Below are positions 11,319-24,794 of a stretch of 64,000 nt of DNA, one piece after another. The translations under genes were made by a program, and so were the position numbers. Location of the stretch: NCBI GenBank assembly GCA_947034885.2, contig OX344750.2:1984001-2048000 (forward strand), read 5' to 3'. The notes beneath the pieces are model-generated. The model made no database searches, was not told the origin of the DNA, and saw only the letters and a program-made list of their open reading frames with translations. Each line of letters begins with the position of its first letter. Position 1 is the first letter of the stretch. Origin of the DNA: Thuidium tamariscinum. Lineage: Eukaryota; Streptophyta; Bryopsida; Hypnales; Thuidiaceae.

Positions 11319-13050
11319 TTGCCTCGACTCTTTATAAGTAGATTGGGGCAGAGCAAGGGGGTCAATTCACCCAAGTCACAAAGTCAGACTAGTGGGCTAG
11401 ATTTACCCCAAGGATAAACTTTGAATTTTCTTTTTTTTAAAATTTTTTTACAAATTTTGAATTCATATTTGCAATCATGGCCCCCCATTGAGCAAAGAAA
11501 GGTCAAGAACATACTCAAAAACATGGCACAAAATAGGGGACTTTTTTACCTTTGTCCCTATCTAACTCAAGTTTTATCCTACTAGCCCTACTTCGTGGGA
11601 TGGATTTAATGTCTTGTATTACTGACCACATCTGGTCAACCTTGGAAGAAACTACAAGAATTTTTTCACTTACACTAGGTGAAAAAATTTGAAAATTTGA
11701 ATTGAATGGCATAAGGTGTAAAGCTACATCCAAAATTGCACTTTGCCAGAAGCTATCATCATTCTAAGTACATCTCCAAAATCAATATCTATGTATATTG
11801 AAGAAAATTTTTTAGAATATTAACTAAACTTTGACTTGTCATAAAGTTTGATTTGCATACAATATCTAAATGTTATATTCTTTGGTGTCAATTAGAATTT
11901 CCTTTCACTAAAAAATATTCAACAAGAAAGTTTGAAATATTATTAGACTAGTATAATAATAATGATTAGTTAAATTAAACAAAAAATAGTAGTTTGGGGG
12001 ATATACACTTTATTTGGTACAAGGGATCCAATTTTTGTTTATAAGGTGGCAACATACAAAGTTTATTGCTTCACTTTACAGAGGCCAAATTTCCATATTT
12101 ATTTGGCTAATAAGAATTTTAGAGTTTTCACACCTCGAATTGGTTACCACATGCCTAAATTTGATCTAGCCTTGGATCCATTTACTATTGTTATTGTATC
12201 TTTAGAAAAATGATCAAAAAACAAAATCAATTGATTCTTGGTAGGATTTCAAAGTTCACATGTCCATTTCAGAGCCCCTATTAGATGGTTGAAATTTGGT
12301 TTTAGAGCCCTCTCCTATATAGTGGAAACACCCAAAAACGTCCAAATAAGGAATTCAGCATAGTTTGAGGTAGCGTTTTCTAAAACTGATATTTTTCTAG
12401 TATTAGCAAGTGAAAATCATGAATATTAAAAAAAAATTAAAATTTTCAGAATTAGTGTGTAATTTCTATAAATTTCCAAAGTGTTGGCTCCCTAGACCAC
12501 TAGAACCGTTCTATAGGTGTACCTTTAACTGAACACTTGCTAAAATCAGTTGTCAGTGAATGAAAACTGTACATGTGTCTTACAACTGCGTCAGCAAATT
12601 AGAATTAAACATTTGTCAGACGCTTTAATGAATGCTTATGGACAGATTTAGTGGTACTCTAAAGTCCAAGAATAGGTACAAGGACGGAAATGAATGTTTC
12701 TCCCTTACCAGCCATGCAGTACTGTAGCGCACATGATGGAAGGAAACAGTACCTTCAATTTTGCCTGAATACCTCGAGCCGCCCAGCAGTCCAGCTGCAA
12801 AGGGAGATCAATGGTGCAAAACGTTTACAGTGTTGTTTCACAGTGCAGCTGTGGGCCTGCTCTAATGGAAGTTGGCCCAATGTCGGTGGTTGTGTCATTA
12901 CAATAAGGCCAGGGCGGGACTGCCTCTCGTACGAATGCAGCAACCAACCCACGTTCTCCATATGGGTGCAGACGACGGCAATGCTTTCGCTGCGACACTC
13001 CCGCCGCTGCCGCCCGTCTGCGGCAAGCGTCCGCCCCTCCCGCGCCCCTC
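11319..13050. other. AT-rich intergenic, then rising-GC upstream region of the hydrolase gene
   Basis: Bases 11836-11890 (GCATACAATATCTAAATG and ATTCTTTGGTG) look like a fragment of the MITE family at 24066-24342. From about 12.9 kb GC climbs sharply, as expected for promoter and leader of the gene at 13410. Long frames on both strands between 12690 and 13184 follow from this GC and are not accepted as genes. Confidence 0.45.
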
Positions 13051-13056
13051 CACGTG
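13051..13056. promoter_or_regulatory. G-box (CACGTG) upstream of the alpha/beta hydrolase gene
   Basis: A perfect CACGTG lies in a C-rich stretch 354 bp before the hydrolase ATG. In plants this core is bound by bHLH and bZIP factors. Whether it is in the promoter or the 5' UTR cannot be decided here. Confidence 0.35.
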
Positions 13057-13409
13057 GAGCCCCGTTACCGAGCCTTTCCAAATTTCCCTGCCTGTCCCGC
13101 TGCACGGCTGCTGTTTCACGTTTCCAATTGCGCTCCTCCGTCCCTCTCCTCAGTTCTTCAATTCCTGTTCCACTCATAACTTAGCTGCTGTGAGTATCTT
13201 CCTTTCTATCTGAACGCTTCCGTCCCCGCGCACATTGGATTGCAAGTTATTTCGTGTTCTGCAGCGACTGAGCAACATTGATTGCGGAGGATTTCCAAAT
13301 TTGCCTGGCTTGGTAGCGTGTACGGTGTCCTTGCGAGGATTGAGCGGAGGCAGGGGTTTCGGGTCGGAGCTCGGTTCTTGAATGCGGGTATGGTGGATTG
13401 AAGGCAGTG

Positions 13410-16400
13410 ATGCAGAGTCTCGCGGACAACGTCTTAGGCAACGCGAAAGAGTGAGTGCTGTGATGGATTATTTGCTCTTACGAATTGGCGTTTCTTGATG
13501 GCTTTATGGCATTGGGAGGGATAATGGTAGGACTCTGTTACAGGTAAATAGAATGTTCGCGTTCTTCGAGTTTCTGATTCTGCAACGGTTCGAACTACTT
13601 GCTTAGTGTTTTTCTATCTTTCTGTGTGTACGTACAGCTTGAAGAGCATAGCTTTATTAAACTTAATCGGTAATAACTTAATCCTGTAAGGGCGGTACAG
13701 TCAAAAAGTGGCCGACGGATGACTCTCCAGGTTATTATAGATATGAAGAATGCACCTATTGTTTTAAAAAATCAGATCATTTTTGGCAAAGGACCTTTGT
13801 GATAGGTCGTCGTTCTTGCCAAAGCTAAATGCTGTGTGAGGCAATGGAAATTGCATTTGAATAATTGTGACGGGATTACTCTGTTTTTCAATAACTGACG
13901 TTCAGGATCGATGGATTGACGAGGGATAGCCTATATGGCACGGGATTTTCTCAGGTTTAGGTGTCATTTTTCAACTCCTTAATTTGAGATTTTTGATAAA
14001 TTTTCTTTTCGTATACTATACCGTAATAGACGCTAAAACGTTGGTAGATTTGAAGCCTTTGTCTCTCGAAATTGGGTTATCTATGAATGTTTTTTCTATT
14101 AATATTTTGTTTTTCCTGAATTTGATTACAATGCCTGCCTTAAATATGCACTTGACATACTTCGCATTTTGAAAATTTTGAGAGGACAAAAACTCATGCA
14201 TTTTTGGACGGTCAACATCTGTTGACTTTTCGAAAATGCTCATTTCTCACTTCATTATTGATATTTTTGAAGTCATCTGCAGTGGATGGATCGGAGATGT
14301 TGGGTGTGGTCTCAGTTCAAAAATCGGTCAAAGTTTGGTTAGATTCGTCATAGCACACTAAATAATCTAGTATTATGAAATGAAATGCCCAGAAAGGGTT
14401 TATCGGGTGATTAAAGGATTAATTCGGTGATCACAGTCGAGGGCATGCTGTCCAGAAGGAGCAATGATGCGCTATCCCTGTTGTTATAGGCTGAAATGTG
14501 TGAATGAAATGCATGTTGTGCGGGCAAGTGATATGCAATTTGGAACGTTACCGAGGGACCCTGTGTGGCTGTGAGTTTGACAATTATAAGTACCGTATTC
14601 TGCAAGTTCTTACAGCACAGCGGCCAAAGCTCTGTTCAGTTCCGTCGTAAAATGTTCTGTTCTACAGCACTGCGCCAACCAGGGCTGATCTAAAAAAAGT
14701 ACATAGTATAGAATAAATTCCCAGTTATATATGAAGATGTTAGATTTATTTTCCTACTTATTTTTTATTGTTGGAATTGAGCACTGGGTTGTGGGTTTCT
14801 TTTATTTATAAAATGTTGACGAGAGGACGTTTGAAGGTCTCGATTGATGTTGATCGCTAGAGTATGTGTAGCAGGAGTTGATCTTGGTGCTCTTGATGTT
14901 GCAGATCAATAAAGACATTCACACAAGAGTCGTTCCAGAACGCCGTTAGGGTGATAAATGGATTTTCAGCGTTGGTACTTACTTTCTTGCCTGGGAAAGG
15001 GCCGACGTCGCATAGAATCGCGTCGAATTCTACATTTCGTGCCCCTCGGATGCCACATTGGATGGAAGAGTAAGTTTTCTGAAGCCCTAATTCTCCTTTG
15101 CAAATCATGAGCTGCTGCATGGCATTTTATTTGTGTTTTCACCAATATTGAAGAATGGAAAGTGCTTTGCAGGGGGGCGTCTTCATTCAACACATTCTTA
15201 GCCGAGTATGACACCGACAGTGAATCAGATAGTGAATCTGAATCTGAATCTGAATCTGGTACTGAAGAAAATGACGGCATGGCTCTACCTTCACCCTCCT
15301 CAGAATGTTCCCACTTGTCACGAGCTGGTAGTTCTGGACGGGGCTCTGGAAGACGCCACCGGCGAAGTAAGACGCTGTTACAGCGGCTACTTCTATGTAT
15401 TCTGTGGCCGCTACGCCTTCTTGTACATGTGTTCCGGCTTTGGTATGTTATATCTTTGCGTTGTTACATATTCCTTTGGAGTTTTTCAGTTGAAGATACT
15501 TGATTCAGTTGGCAGCACGATAGGCTTAATTCAACTAGTGCAAGAGGTTGAAGAATGTGAGACCCGAACAGCTATCCGGTGCTGACTGCCAGGGTGTAAC
15601 TGCATGGCAGTGCATAGATGGGTTTGCGAATTGTTTATGTCTATTTTATTTGTTCATTAGAATATGGTTTCTTGTCTAATTGAGCTTAACATTTTCTGCA
15701 GAGAGGGCCTAAAGTCCTTGTAGATTTCTATCCACAATTTCTATTTGTTCATGGCTTCGCCACTGGTTATAGCGTAACTATGTATATATTGTGTGGTTTA
15801 GCAGGAGGCCAGGGAATCAAGGATCGAGGCGACTCCAGGATATTCCAGAGAACCACCGGTCAAGTTCGGGAAGGTTCAGGAACTTGACCGGTCGCCGAAG
15901 TGGCAGCTCTGATTTAAGTGGAAGTAGAGAATTTGCAGTGCCAAAGTCTGTAGCCGATCGCAGACGTGGTATCATAGAGGTACGGTCTCGAAGTCACTAT
16001 CGAATCCACGTTAGTAAATGCGTTTTAAGTGCTGTAATGATTTTGGGCTTTCTCTGAGCTTTGAGAGGTCATATTGTTTTCGCTTTTGAGTTTTAGTATT
16101 CTCACTCATTTTGCATACATTCTCTTGTCGCAGGACTTGCAACTTGTGATGGAGCTTATGATAGAGCGGGTGTTTGAGGTAGTGCGTTATATAGTACATC
16201 ATATTCTGTCACCATTCAAAACACTTAGAGAATTTATCCACTGGGCCTTCTTTCGTGATACAAGTTACAATGATGACACAGACATCGCAGACATGGCCAC
16301 TCTAGGTGACTCGGATCCTGTTCCTCAAAAGCAGAAGCAAGTTCCTCAGCAACCTCTGAATACAGATAATCGCACATGTCAGGATATCATCACAAGTTTG

Positions 16401-19013
16401 GGGTTTGTTCCTACTTCCTGGTCATTATTTTTTGTGTTGGTGCAGCTTATGTCTATTACTAGGGCATTACCTTTTTCTTCACAATACGTTTGTCAGTACT
16501 TATAGTTGGAGGTCGTATGTTACTTTACTTTGTTATAAATCAAATGGACTTCTGTTTGGCATCCTTGCAGATATCCATATGAAGCATATCGTGTAACAAC
16601 AACAGATGGGCATGTCCTCCTGCTTGAAAGGATACCGAGGTAGATCCATTTTATTGAAGATAGATTGGGTTAGGTGTTCAGTTATATCTGGAGTATCTTG
16701 GTGTTATATATCTATCGATTTATCTTACATGTCTTGGAAAGTCGCTGTCATCATCTGTGTCACTGACATTAAACTGATTTTCATTCTGGTTTCAGCATAT
16801 GTAATAAATGTATAATGAATTTTGCACCTCGATCCAAATCTAGTCTTGTACCGACTTGCAACACAGTATCTGACTTGTATCATTAGTTCTTAGGGGAAGC
16901 GATGAACGTGCTACGAAAGGTCTCTCATGATATCTTTTTGTTACTTGTAGGCGGGAATCACGCAAGGTCGTCTTTTTACAGCACGGAGTTCTCGATTCTT
17001 CAATTAGGTGAGCTGCATCCTGTTACTATCATCATATCGCATTGTTTTCTACTGATAAATGTCCTCGATTATTTTAGAATATTTTGCCGTGTGCATATTA
17101 GATAGGATTGATGGTCTGTTGCAATCTGATCGTATGCCACTAAAATCTGTTGAGAAATTCTATTTATTTAGCCTTCGAAGATTTTCTACGAATGACTGAT
17201 GAAAATCTGAAATATTGTCCTCGTCATGCTCACCATACCTTGTCGTGATACAGCTGGGTCTCTAACGGAGTAGTCGGGTCTCAAGCCTTCGCTGCTTTCG
17301 ATCAAGGTAATAGTTCAAGTTATTTACTTTTGTGGGACATTTTCTGGAGATTTGTCTTAGACTATCTTCAGCCCTCTGGATGTCGATAACCCTAATATAA
17401 AATTACTTGGAACGCTAATTTGCTTTAGAATTCCAACAGCCATTGTGGTAATGGTTGCAGTTTCAGTTGTTTGCTGGAGGGAAGATATTATGGAAGTGTA
17501 TTTTGTGCAGGTCAACTTGGCGTTCTTCCCATTCCATGCTAGTATCCTTAAAGCTGACATTGTCAAGCTGGTCTGTCATCTATTTGTAGGTTATGATGTA
17601 TTCCTGGGAAATCTAAGGGGCTTGGCATCAAGAGAACATGTGGACAAGCATATTTCATCTCAGAGGTAAGGTTTTGTTCATCCTGCTGGATCTTGTATGT
17701 TTACTTATTGCATTGGCGAAGAACCTTGTGCTAAGTTATCGATGGCTATGAGTCCTCGAGACATTTCGTGTTATGAGTCTGTACATTCTCCCAGATTTGA
17801 GTGTATGGGGACGCTCGAGTAAAATCATTTCCCTTGTGTTGTTTGTAGTGTGTTGTTTTTAAGCGTTGTGAAAGAATTGCGCAGGTACTGGAATTTCTCA
17901 GTAAACGAGCATGGCACACAAGACATTCCAGCTATGATGACCAAGATACATGAACTCAAAATGCTGGAGTTACCAGGTCCATCACATCCAGAGTTGGAGG
18001 ATCGTGGTGAGATTTCCAAGCCGATGGTGGAATATAACCCCTCTGAAAGGCTTCCTTACACACTGTGCGGGGTAGCACATAGCTTGGGGGGTGCTGCGAT
18101 TTTGATATACCTGGTGACACAGTGCCTGGCAAAAAGACCTCACTACCTTTCGAGGGTGATACTACTTTCTCCGGCTGGATTTCATGAAGATGCTCCCTTC
18201 TCGGTGCAAGTGTGCAAGTATGTGGTTCCATTTTCAGCTTCATTTCTCAGTATTTTCATGCCTGGTATTTACATACCCACGAGGTTTTTCCGAGCTCTAT
18301 TCAACAAGTTATCTCGAGATTTTCAGAATTATCCGGCTTTGGGAGGCCTAGTGCAAGCGCTCTTGAGCTATCTTATAGGTGGAGACAGCTCCAATTGGGT
18401 AGGAGCCATCGGGGTATCACACTACAACATGAACAACATGCCAGGGGTGGCTGTTCGTGTGGCTGTCCATCTGGCCCAGATGGCGCGAGCCAAGCGCTTC
18501 ATTATGTACGATTTTGGGAGCGAAGAGTTGAACCTCCAAGCTTATGGCACTCCCTCTCCGCTGGACATAGGGGCAAATTATGGCGTGATCGATATTCCTG
18601 TGGATGTGGTGGGCGGGCGAAGGGACAGGCTCATTCCCCCGAGCATGGTGCGGAAACATTTCGATGCTTTGAAATCTGCGGGCTGCCAAGCGTCGTATTC
18701 GGAGTTCGAGTTCGCTCACCTGGACTTCACTTTCGCCAACCGGGAGGAGCTCATGGCATACGTGGCGTCTCGACTGTCCCTCGTGGCACCGAGTAGTGCG
18801 AGAACTATCATTCAGCCTCTGGAAGAAACGCAGAGTTCTCGGATTCTGAGCGGGGCGATTTCCAGCAAGTCCTTCCGATCGAGGCGTGGACTTGGCCAAT
18901 CTTTGAAGCATCGGAATGGGGAATTACAGAATAATATTCCTGAAAAGTTGCTGGAAACACCATCAGACAAGCGGAACGGTACATCAGGTACCGCTCGTTC
19001 ACCGATTGCGTAA
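13410..19013 (+). CDS. Lipase-like alpha/beta hydrolase (plant gastric-lipase-like family)
   Basis: Ten exons join in phase to give 767 residues: 13410-13450, 14905-15069, 15173-15442, 15805-15979, 16134-16402, 16571-16639, 16951-17007, 17254-17306, 17590-17665 and 17885-19013. The order and wording of blocks match the Arabidopsis At1g73920/At1g18460 type of lipase, recalled from memory. These are ESIKTFTQESF near the N terminus, an acidic (Ser-Glu) run, a basic and hydrophobic segment that may anchor a membrane, TDRRRG-like VADRRRG, NTDNRTCQDIIT, then the lipase core. The catalytic Ser lies in AHSLGGA, with likely Asp in GGRRDRLIP and His in FAHLDF. FLQHGVLDSS is the oxyanion-side motif. The likely role is neutral lipid or steryl ester hydrolysis. 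Substrate not determined. The Ser-Glu run is encoded by a GAATCT-type hexamer repeat. The tail after residue about 700 is variable and basic. Confidence 0.92.
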
Positions 19014-20603
19014 CATGGTTAGGTTCCGTGTCTCTTCCATGGGACGACAGTCATCAACTATGGTCCCGAGGAGGTCCTTGTATGAGTAGCCGGTTTTCTA
19101 TGCGTTTACAATCATAAGTTATGATTTTATTCGATTTTTTAAAATTAGTCCGAGGATCATTCACTTGGCGAATACTCAGAGTCGGAGCTGAGCGACAGCG
19201 CGCAATTCCTATCCATTGTAGCGTCAGAGTTCCCCGTTATATTGGCTCGGGACAGGAGAGGAGGATTTGCATGGACAAAAGCTCCATCAACAATGAATGT
19301 GAGGTAGTTTGAGTACAGTGCTTCGAAAAGGTGGCCAATGCTAACTTTGTGGCAATGTGCTACAATTTGCAGCCTCTACAGTAGTAGCGTGACCTTTTTA
19401 CGCATGGAGGAAATATTATCGAGTTAGTTATTGGGCACTGTCCCTTTGATAAACTTCGGCTCTAGTGATTTCATTTTTCAATTTCTTCTCATTTTCATTC
19501 ATTTTATTATCCATTTATGAATTTTTATTGCATTTCTGAAACTCCATTGACAATTTTGATCCGTGAAATTTCATCTCATTTCTGTTTTCATTTATAAAGA
19601 GTTCATTTCTTTTCTTTTTTTCCTGATATTTCATTTTGCATTCATGTAGTATGTTTACCGCAGCTTCTTATTTTAAAATTTTTTTGTGGCACAACGGCAT
19701 TTGGCTGCAGTGTTAAGGTAAACCAGCCCATGACAGGCCAACCACATAATACAGACATCTATCAAATGACCAATTAGAGCATTTGCAATGCAGCACTGGC
19801 CCAGTATTGGTAATACTAACTTTTGAACAGTAAACATATAGAACTTGAACAATAAACATTTAGAACTTCAAAATTGTCTTGTTGGAAGTGCATCAGAAAG
19901 AACTTGGTGAAGGTAAAAAAGATTTTGAAATTAGACATTGAGCTAGTACTTCAAAAGCAAGATAAAAGTCTGTAATTTTACTGTTCACAATTACCAAAGC
20001 AATATTTAGCAAGGCCATTGACCCTCCAAAAGGGGCCCTTTTTTCATGTATTTTTTTAGATGGGAATATTTTTGCCTCATTTTTCAGTCAAAGAGAAATA
20101 GATGAAGAATCTTACACAAGTCGTTTCATAATTTTCAGAGCATTTTTGAATTACTTATGAATTTTCAAACAAAATCTGACATAGGGCCCTATTTGTGATT
20201 AGGAGGCCTTGAAAACCGTCTTAGTGGTTTGGAAAAGAATATGGCTTTGTTCAAAAACTGGCATTGCAACATGTGAAAAGTAATTGAGATGGTTTCAAAA
20301 TGTGACCCTTTCTAAATCTGAAATGAATGCTTGAATCAATCATTATTTCAGATTTTTAAAAATTTGTAAGTAGTCTAACTACTAATTCCTATTTTGAATA
20401 AAATTAGTAAACACCTATCCACTCAGTTAGGAATGAACCCCTTTTAAATCTTAAACCACCTCTTATCATGCTATGATGTTATTAAGAGTCCATTTTCCCA
20501 CAATCTGGTATCCATTTCACAACCTGGATAGTTCAAAAAACATAAGTCTTATATGATCAATGCCAAAAACATACAACTTCTCATATGCTATCCATAGGGG
20601 TAC
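19014..20603. other. Hydrolase 3' region and AT-rich intergenic
   Basis: No coding signal after the hydrolase stop. Composition falls to intergenic values by 19.4 kb. Small frames at 19121 and nearby have no motif. Confidence 0.5.
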
Positions 20604-21028
20604 TAAGGTAGAACCACCTATACCCGATCACTTAAGCAATTCTGGAACAAATCATGAGGAATATGAACGTATGCAAATTTTTCTCATGTAGCAAGATAAG
20701 AAAGATGGGGATTGCAAATTTTTCACAATTTTATTCCCAAAACTAAAATTATTATGATTTTTGGAAGCCAATAAGTGCTTTGAATCCATAGCCAATGTTT
20801 ACAATCTTCTAATTCAGATCATAGTTGAAACTACTTTCCTAATCGGTACTTCCTTCACACTTTGACACTTTGGGACATGTGTCATGACCCTATTAGTCCC
20901 AACCTTGAAAATGGGGAAAAAGTACATTCCAAGCTTTGATTGTAAATCTCTTTTAGCCTTGGTTGAAAATAGCCACATCCTACAGGTTGGAAATGGGTCC
21001 CTGGTCGGGAATAGGTGGTTCTACCTTA
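20604..21028. mobile_element. 425-bp TIR element (MITE-like)
   Basis: The left terminus TAAGGTAGAACCACCTATAC pairs with the right terminus ATAGGTGGTTCTACCTTA, giving a terminal inverted repeat of about 25 bp. The flanks are consistent with a TA or short target site. A truncated reverse-orientation copy lies at 9562-9925. The AAGGTAG start resembles that of the MITE at 24066, so they may belong to one superfamily. The frame of 78 codons inside it is not credible coding sequence. Confidence 0.7.
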
Positions 21029-21799
21029 ATCTCGTTCATTTCTATTCAAATGTATTTGACATTAACTCCCACACGATTGCAATTGTATTCGATAACGTCC
21101 TAAAAATGACTGACATCTGAGAAATCACAAGCTCTGATGGCCCCTGGAGCAAGTGGAAGAGGGGAGGCATTTGGTGGGCAAGCAGGAGGGAGAGGAGGCA
21201 GAATGTGAGGTTTTAGTTTGAAAAATAGAGGTGGTAAACTTGAGCCCGAGAGTTCTAAGTTAAAGTTGATGCAGGGGCGGGCAAGAATTCTGAAATCGAG
21301 ATTTTGAGCTCAGTATCACACGGAAAAATTTGGAAAGAAACAGTGAAATTCTGCAGAGGAAAATGTTACATTTACAATGCTGAAGAGATTACATGATACA
21401 AAGATTATGTCTCCTAAACCTAATTTTGCATTGACAGCATCGTTACGTTGCGGTAGCACAACCCTGAACTCGACAATCCTGCACTCGCCAATTGAACCTT
21501 GTCAAAAACACAAGAAATAGATTCATGCTCTGTACATGCATGACACCCAACATAACGATGCCAAAGACCGACAAATCGCACTGATCGATCGATCAAGCTC
21601 TCACTTACAGTAAGTCTGTGCAAATAGTGGCCGATCCCGTCACTACATGCTATAGATTGCATTTGCAACGTTGAATGGATTATATGATACGAAGATAACG
21701 TTTCACAAACCTATTTCGGCCTTGACAGCATCCCCATGTTGCAGTAGAACAACCCTAAACTCAACAATTCTGCAAGCACCAATTGAATCAAGTTAGAAC

Positions 21800-21825
21800 A
21801 AACAAACAAACAAACAAACAAAATC
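21800..21825. repeat. (CAAA)n microsatellite
   Basis: Run of about five to six CAAA units in the 3' flank of the minus-strand NHL-type gene. Confidence 0.7.
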
Positions 21826-21927
21826 ATTAATTGGAAAAAACCACCGTCTACTTCCAAATATTCGTGTTTTGTACATAAAACACTCCAATACAACCATGCC
21901 AGAGACGATTCGCACCTTTTCGATCGT

Positions 21928-23662
21928 TCACACTCTCTTTCGGCGGTACTGCTCATAAAAGTGACCCATCTGGAATCTCCAGAGAGATACCACCACCACC
22001 ACCACCACGATGAGAACGATCAGCCACACTGGATCGCCTTGAGCAAGCTCCGCTGGAAACTCGATCTCCAGAATCTCAAATTCTTTCCTCGACTGTTGTG
22101 CAAGCATGTCAAGAAGATGGGAATGGATAATAAAGGTTGAGCCTTTCTTCGTAGTGGCTGCTGTTGTCGCATCCGAATAATTAAGAGGAACAGTGTCAAC
22201 CACATTGGCAGCAATCCAATTGCTGGCACTTCCTACTAGCCAGACTTGCGCAGCGGAGACAACCACAAGAGTGCCATCTTCACGAAGGACCAGGCCATCC
22301 GCCAGTGGAAGATTCTCCTTCATGATCACCTTGTGAACACTCTGATCCTCCACGCCAACTCGGAACAGCGCTCCTGAATTCGTTTGGATGGCGAGGAGGT
22401 ATTTCCTTGGTTCATAGACTATGCCATTTAAACCAACATGCTGGAAACTGTCCACAATTATTGGTTGCGTGAAGTTCTCGTTCTTTACGAACACAGACGG
22501 TGTCCCGTCCTTTGTCACCTTCCACAGAAAATTGCCCAAGGAATTCGTCACATAGATGTCCCCCGTCTTGAAATCCACAGCTATGTCGTTGGGAGAGAAC
22601 TTCTCTCCTGCAATGTCCGTTGCCACTCAGCACACATGACCTCATTTTCAATAGCAGATGACAAGAGAAACGATCATACATAAATTCCGACAAATATTAT
22701 CAGATATTATCGACAACAATCGATGATACTGGTACTGAAAATAAATTAAGGTAGGGGCTCTTAAGAAATAACAGTCCCTATAAAAAGGAGTACAATAGTT
22801 ATAATAAGATGAATGGTCCTGTCATCATGAGGAGAAACATTCAAACATGGTGCAAAATAAGAACATGCGCATACAGGGAATTGATTTATGAATATGCCCC
22901 TGTAAAACGGGCAGGGAGAATACGAAGTTGATAAGCATAAGGAATCCGACACTGATTTAAGAATTCCAGAGAGGTTTGGTTCTAGAAAGTGTAAGAAACG
23001 AATGTATCTAAACGCATTCTTCATGATAATTCCATAATTGTCATTGCACGAAAATTTCACTCCAAAATCTAAATTGTAATTTTTGGTAAACGTGACGGTT
23101 AATGCACCCTCTATCTTACTGCTTTAAGTTATTAACTGAGCACGTTGATGATCGTTCGTTCAGGGCAACAATTTTACAACAAGGTAAACTAATGAAGAGC
23201 TCTAACTCGAAGAATTCTGCAAAAGAAAAAACTCAATCGAAAAGAGGAGGAAGACTTGGAACCTTCGCCAACGCCAACGCCGTCCAAGCGAGTGAAGTAC
23301 ACCCGTTCCTTGGTATCCAAATCGTACGCTGCGACGCCACCATAATCCCGGGCCGCAATCTCCGCCACCGCGACGATGACTCGATTGCGCCGGCTATCCA
23401 CTTTCACTCCCGAAACGCCGGCCTTGCCAGCATACTCCTCGTCGCGCACAAACTCCGTGAACGAGCCATTGAAAGCAAGCTCCGAAATCGTGCCGTGAAA
23501 CAAAGATCCGACCAGAAACCGATCGTGGACGCGATCCCAGGCGAAACTCTCCGGGAAAAGATCCGGCGCTTGAAACTGGAAACTGCGCAGCGATTGAACC
23601 CCCACCAAGCTTTGCGAAAGCAGCAACACGCAGCACAGCAGCGACCACTCAATTGGCTTCAT
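21928..23662 (-). CDS. NHL/SMP-30-type beta-propeller protein with signal peptide and C-terminal anchor
   Basis: Two exons, 23662-23263 and 22625-21928, join in phase to 365 residues. The start at 23662 is preferred over an in-frame ATG at 23710 because it begins a clean signal peptide (MKPIEWSLLCCVLLLSQSL). The body has beta-propeller repeats typical of the gluconolactonase/NHL class: FPESFAWDRVHDRFLVGSL, GVKVDSRRNRVIVAV, NDIAVDFKTGDIYVTNS, GLNGIVYEP and LADGLVLREDG. A hydrophobic segment rich in Val (IVLIVVVVVVVSLW) near the C terminus is followed by a basic tail, so it is probably a type I membrane protein of the secretory system. It resembles Arabidopsis At2g01410-type proteins (recalled, not searched). 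The ligand or reaction is unknown. Intron acceptor GTGCTGAG and donor GTTCCAAG are acceptable but weak. Confidence 0.85.
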
Positions 23663-23719
23663 CCTCACCCCCGCTAAAGGCTTGTCGAATGCTTCACTCA
23701 CCAACAACAATATGGTGAA

Positions 23720-24065
23720 ATTGACGAGTTCCGTTACTCAACTGTAATAAGCCCAAATCTAGGATTTGGAGCGCAATTAGAATCCTGCACTCTTCACTCT
23801 ACCAGCACACTGAGCATCTCGAGTTCAATCCTTAGTCTTCTGCAACAACTGATGCTTGAAGGAACTTGTAATGTCCCAAACGTAGGAACAAACATAGTCA
23901 CACAACCAACCCTAATATTGGAGTGCCACAATGGTTTGAACAAGAAGAGGAATTGTCATTGTAGTTTAGGAATTCCCTTCTAATTGAAATACTTTGTATA
24001 CTTAGATTTCTTCAAAATTCTATAGCTAAGCTTTTTTGTTCAACCTTTTCAAAAATAATAAAGCT
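23720..24065. other. Upstream flank of the NHL-type gene
   Basis: Probable promoter and leader on the minus strand, then AT-rich DNA. No motif worth naming. Confidence 0.35.
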
Positions 24066-24342
24066 TAAGGTAGGTACACCCAAAAGCGCCCTGTTCCTAA
24101 ACGCGCCATCTACAGTGCACATACATTTTCGAAATCAGTCATGTTCACATACTGTAGATGGCGCTTTCAGAAACAGACTTTGACTGTTAATAACTTTTGC
24201 ATACGGTATCCAAATCCTACATTCTTTGGTGCGTTGGAACATGCTTTCACTTGCCAACAAGAGTACATCAAAATTTGAACTAATTAATAGCAGGAACTAG
24301 GCTCAGTATGAATAAGTGGCGCTTTTGGGTGTACCTACCTTA
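24066..24342. mobile_element. 277-bp MITE with nested inverted repeat
   Basis: The termini TAAGGTAGGTACACCC and GGGTGTACCTACCTTA extend to a perfect 25-bp inverted repeat that includes AAAAGCGCC. Just inside the left end is GCGCCATCTACAGT, and its inverse ACTGTAGATGGCGC follows about 50 bp later, giving a second nested palindrome. The flanks suggest a TA or TTAA target. Related partial copies lie at 31836-32003 and 11836-11890. Confidence 0.85.
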
Positions 24343-24794
24343 TATAAAATGTATTTGAATATCATGTTACCAAAGATGTAGACCATAGGTGAGTATTTCA
24401 GTAAATAACCCCACTAAGAAAAGTCTAGGATTAAAAGTATTGAATGAAGGACTTTTGTACATATTAGAATCAATGGTAAAGTGTGTGCAATGATGGACCA
24501 AGGGCCAAAGTTTGAAGGAAAAAAATGAAAATTTTTAACCCCTAAATGTCCAAGGCACCAGAATATGATGTTTACAAAACTTTGAAGTTAAAAAAAACCT
24601 AACCAAGTTACTATTTTTAATAGTTTATATGTATGAGAAGTTCTTTTAGAAGTCTAGTTTCAATGTCAAAAATTTGATCTGAAAAATGAATGATGGTGAT
24701 TTTTCTATTCAAGATTTTGTGCAAGGGTATCCACTGCAATCTTGACTTTTTATAGTATTGACAGCTCTTGAAAATGAACCTCAAATACACAGTT

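Noticed and set aside
12690-13213. Overlapping frames of 70-164 codons on both strands
   Set aside because: GC-rich promoter and leader of the hydrolase gene. Frames on both strands are long for compositional reasons, with no motif or splice logic.
15208-15585. Alternate-frame ORF over the hydrolase exon 3
   Set aside because: Shadow of the real exon, stop-free because of the GAATCT-type repeat. It continues into intron sequence.
22701-22732. TATCGACAACAATCGATGATA near the NHL-type gene
   Set aside because: It resembles the palindrome half-sites but lacks the 9-1-9 geometry, and only one half matches. Treated as chance.
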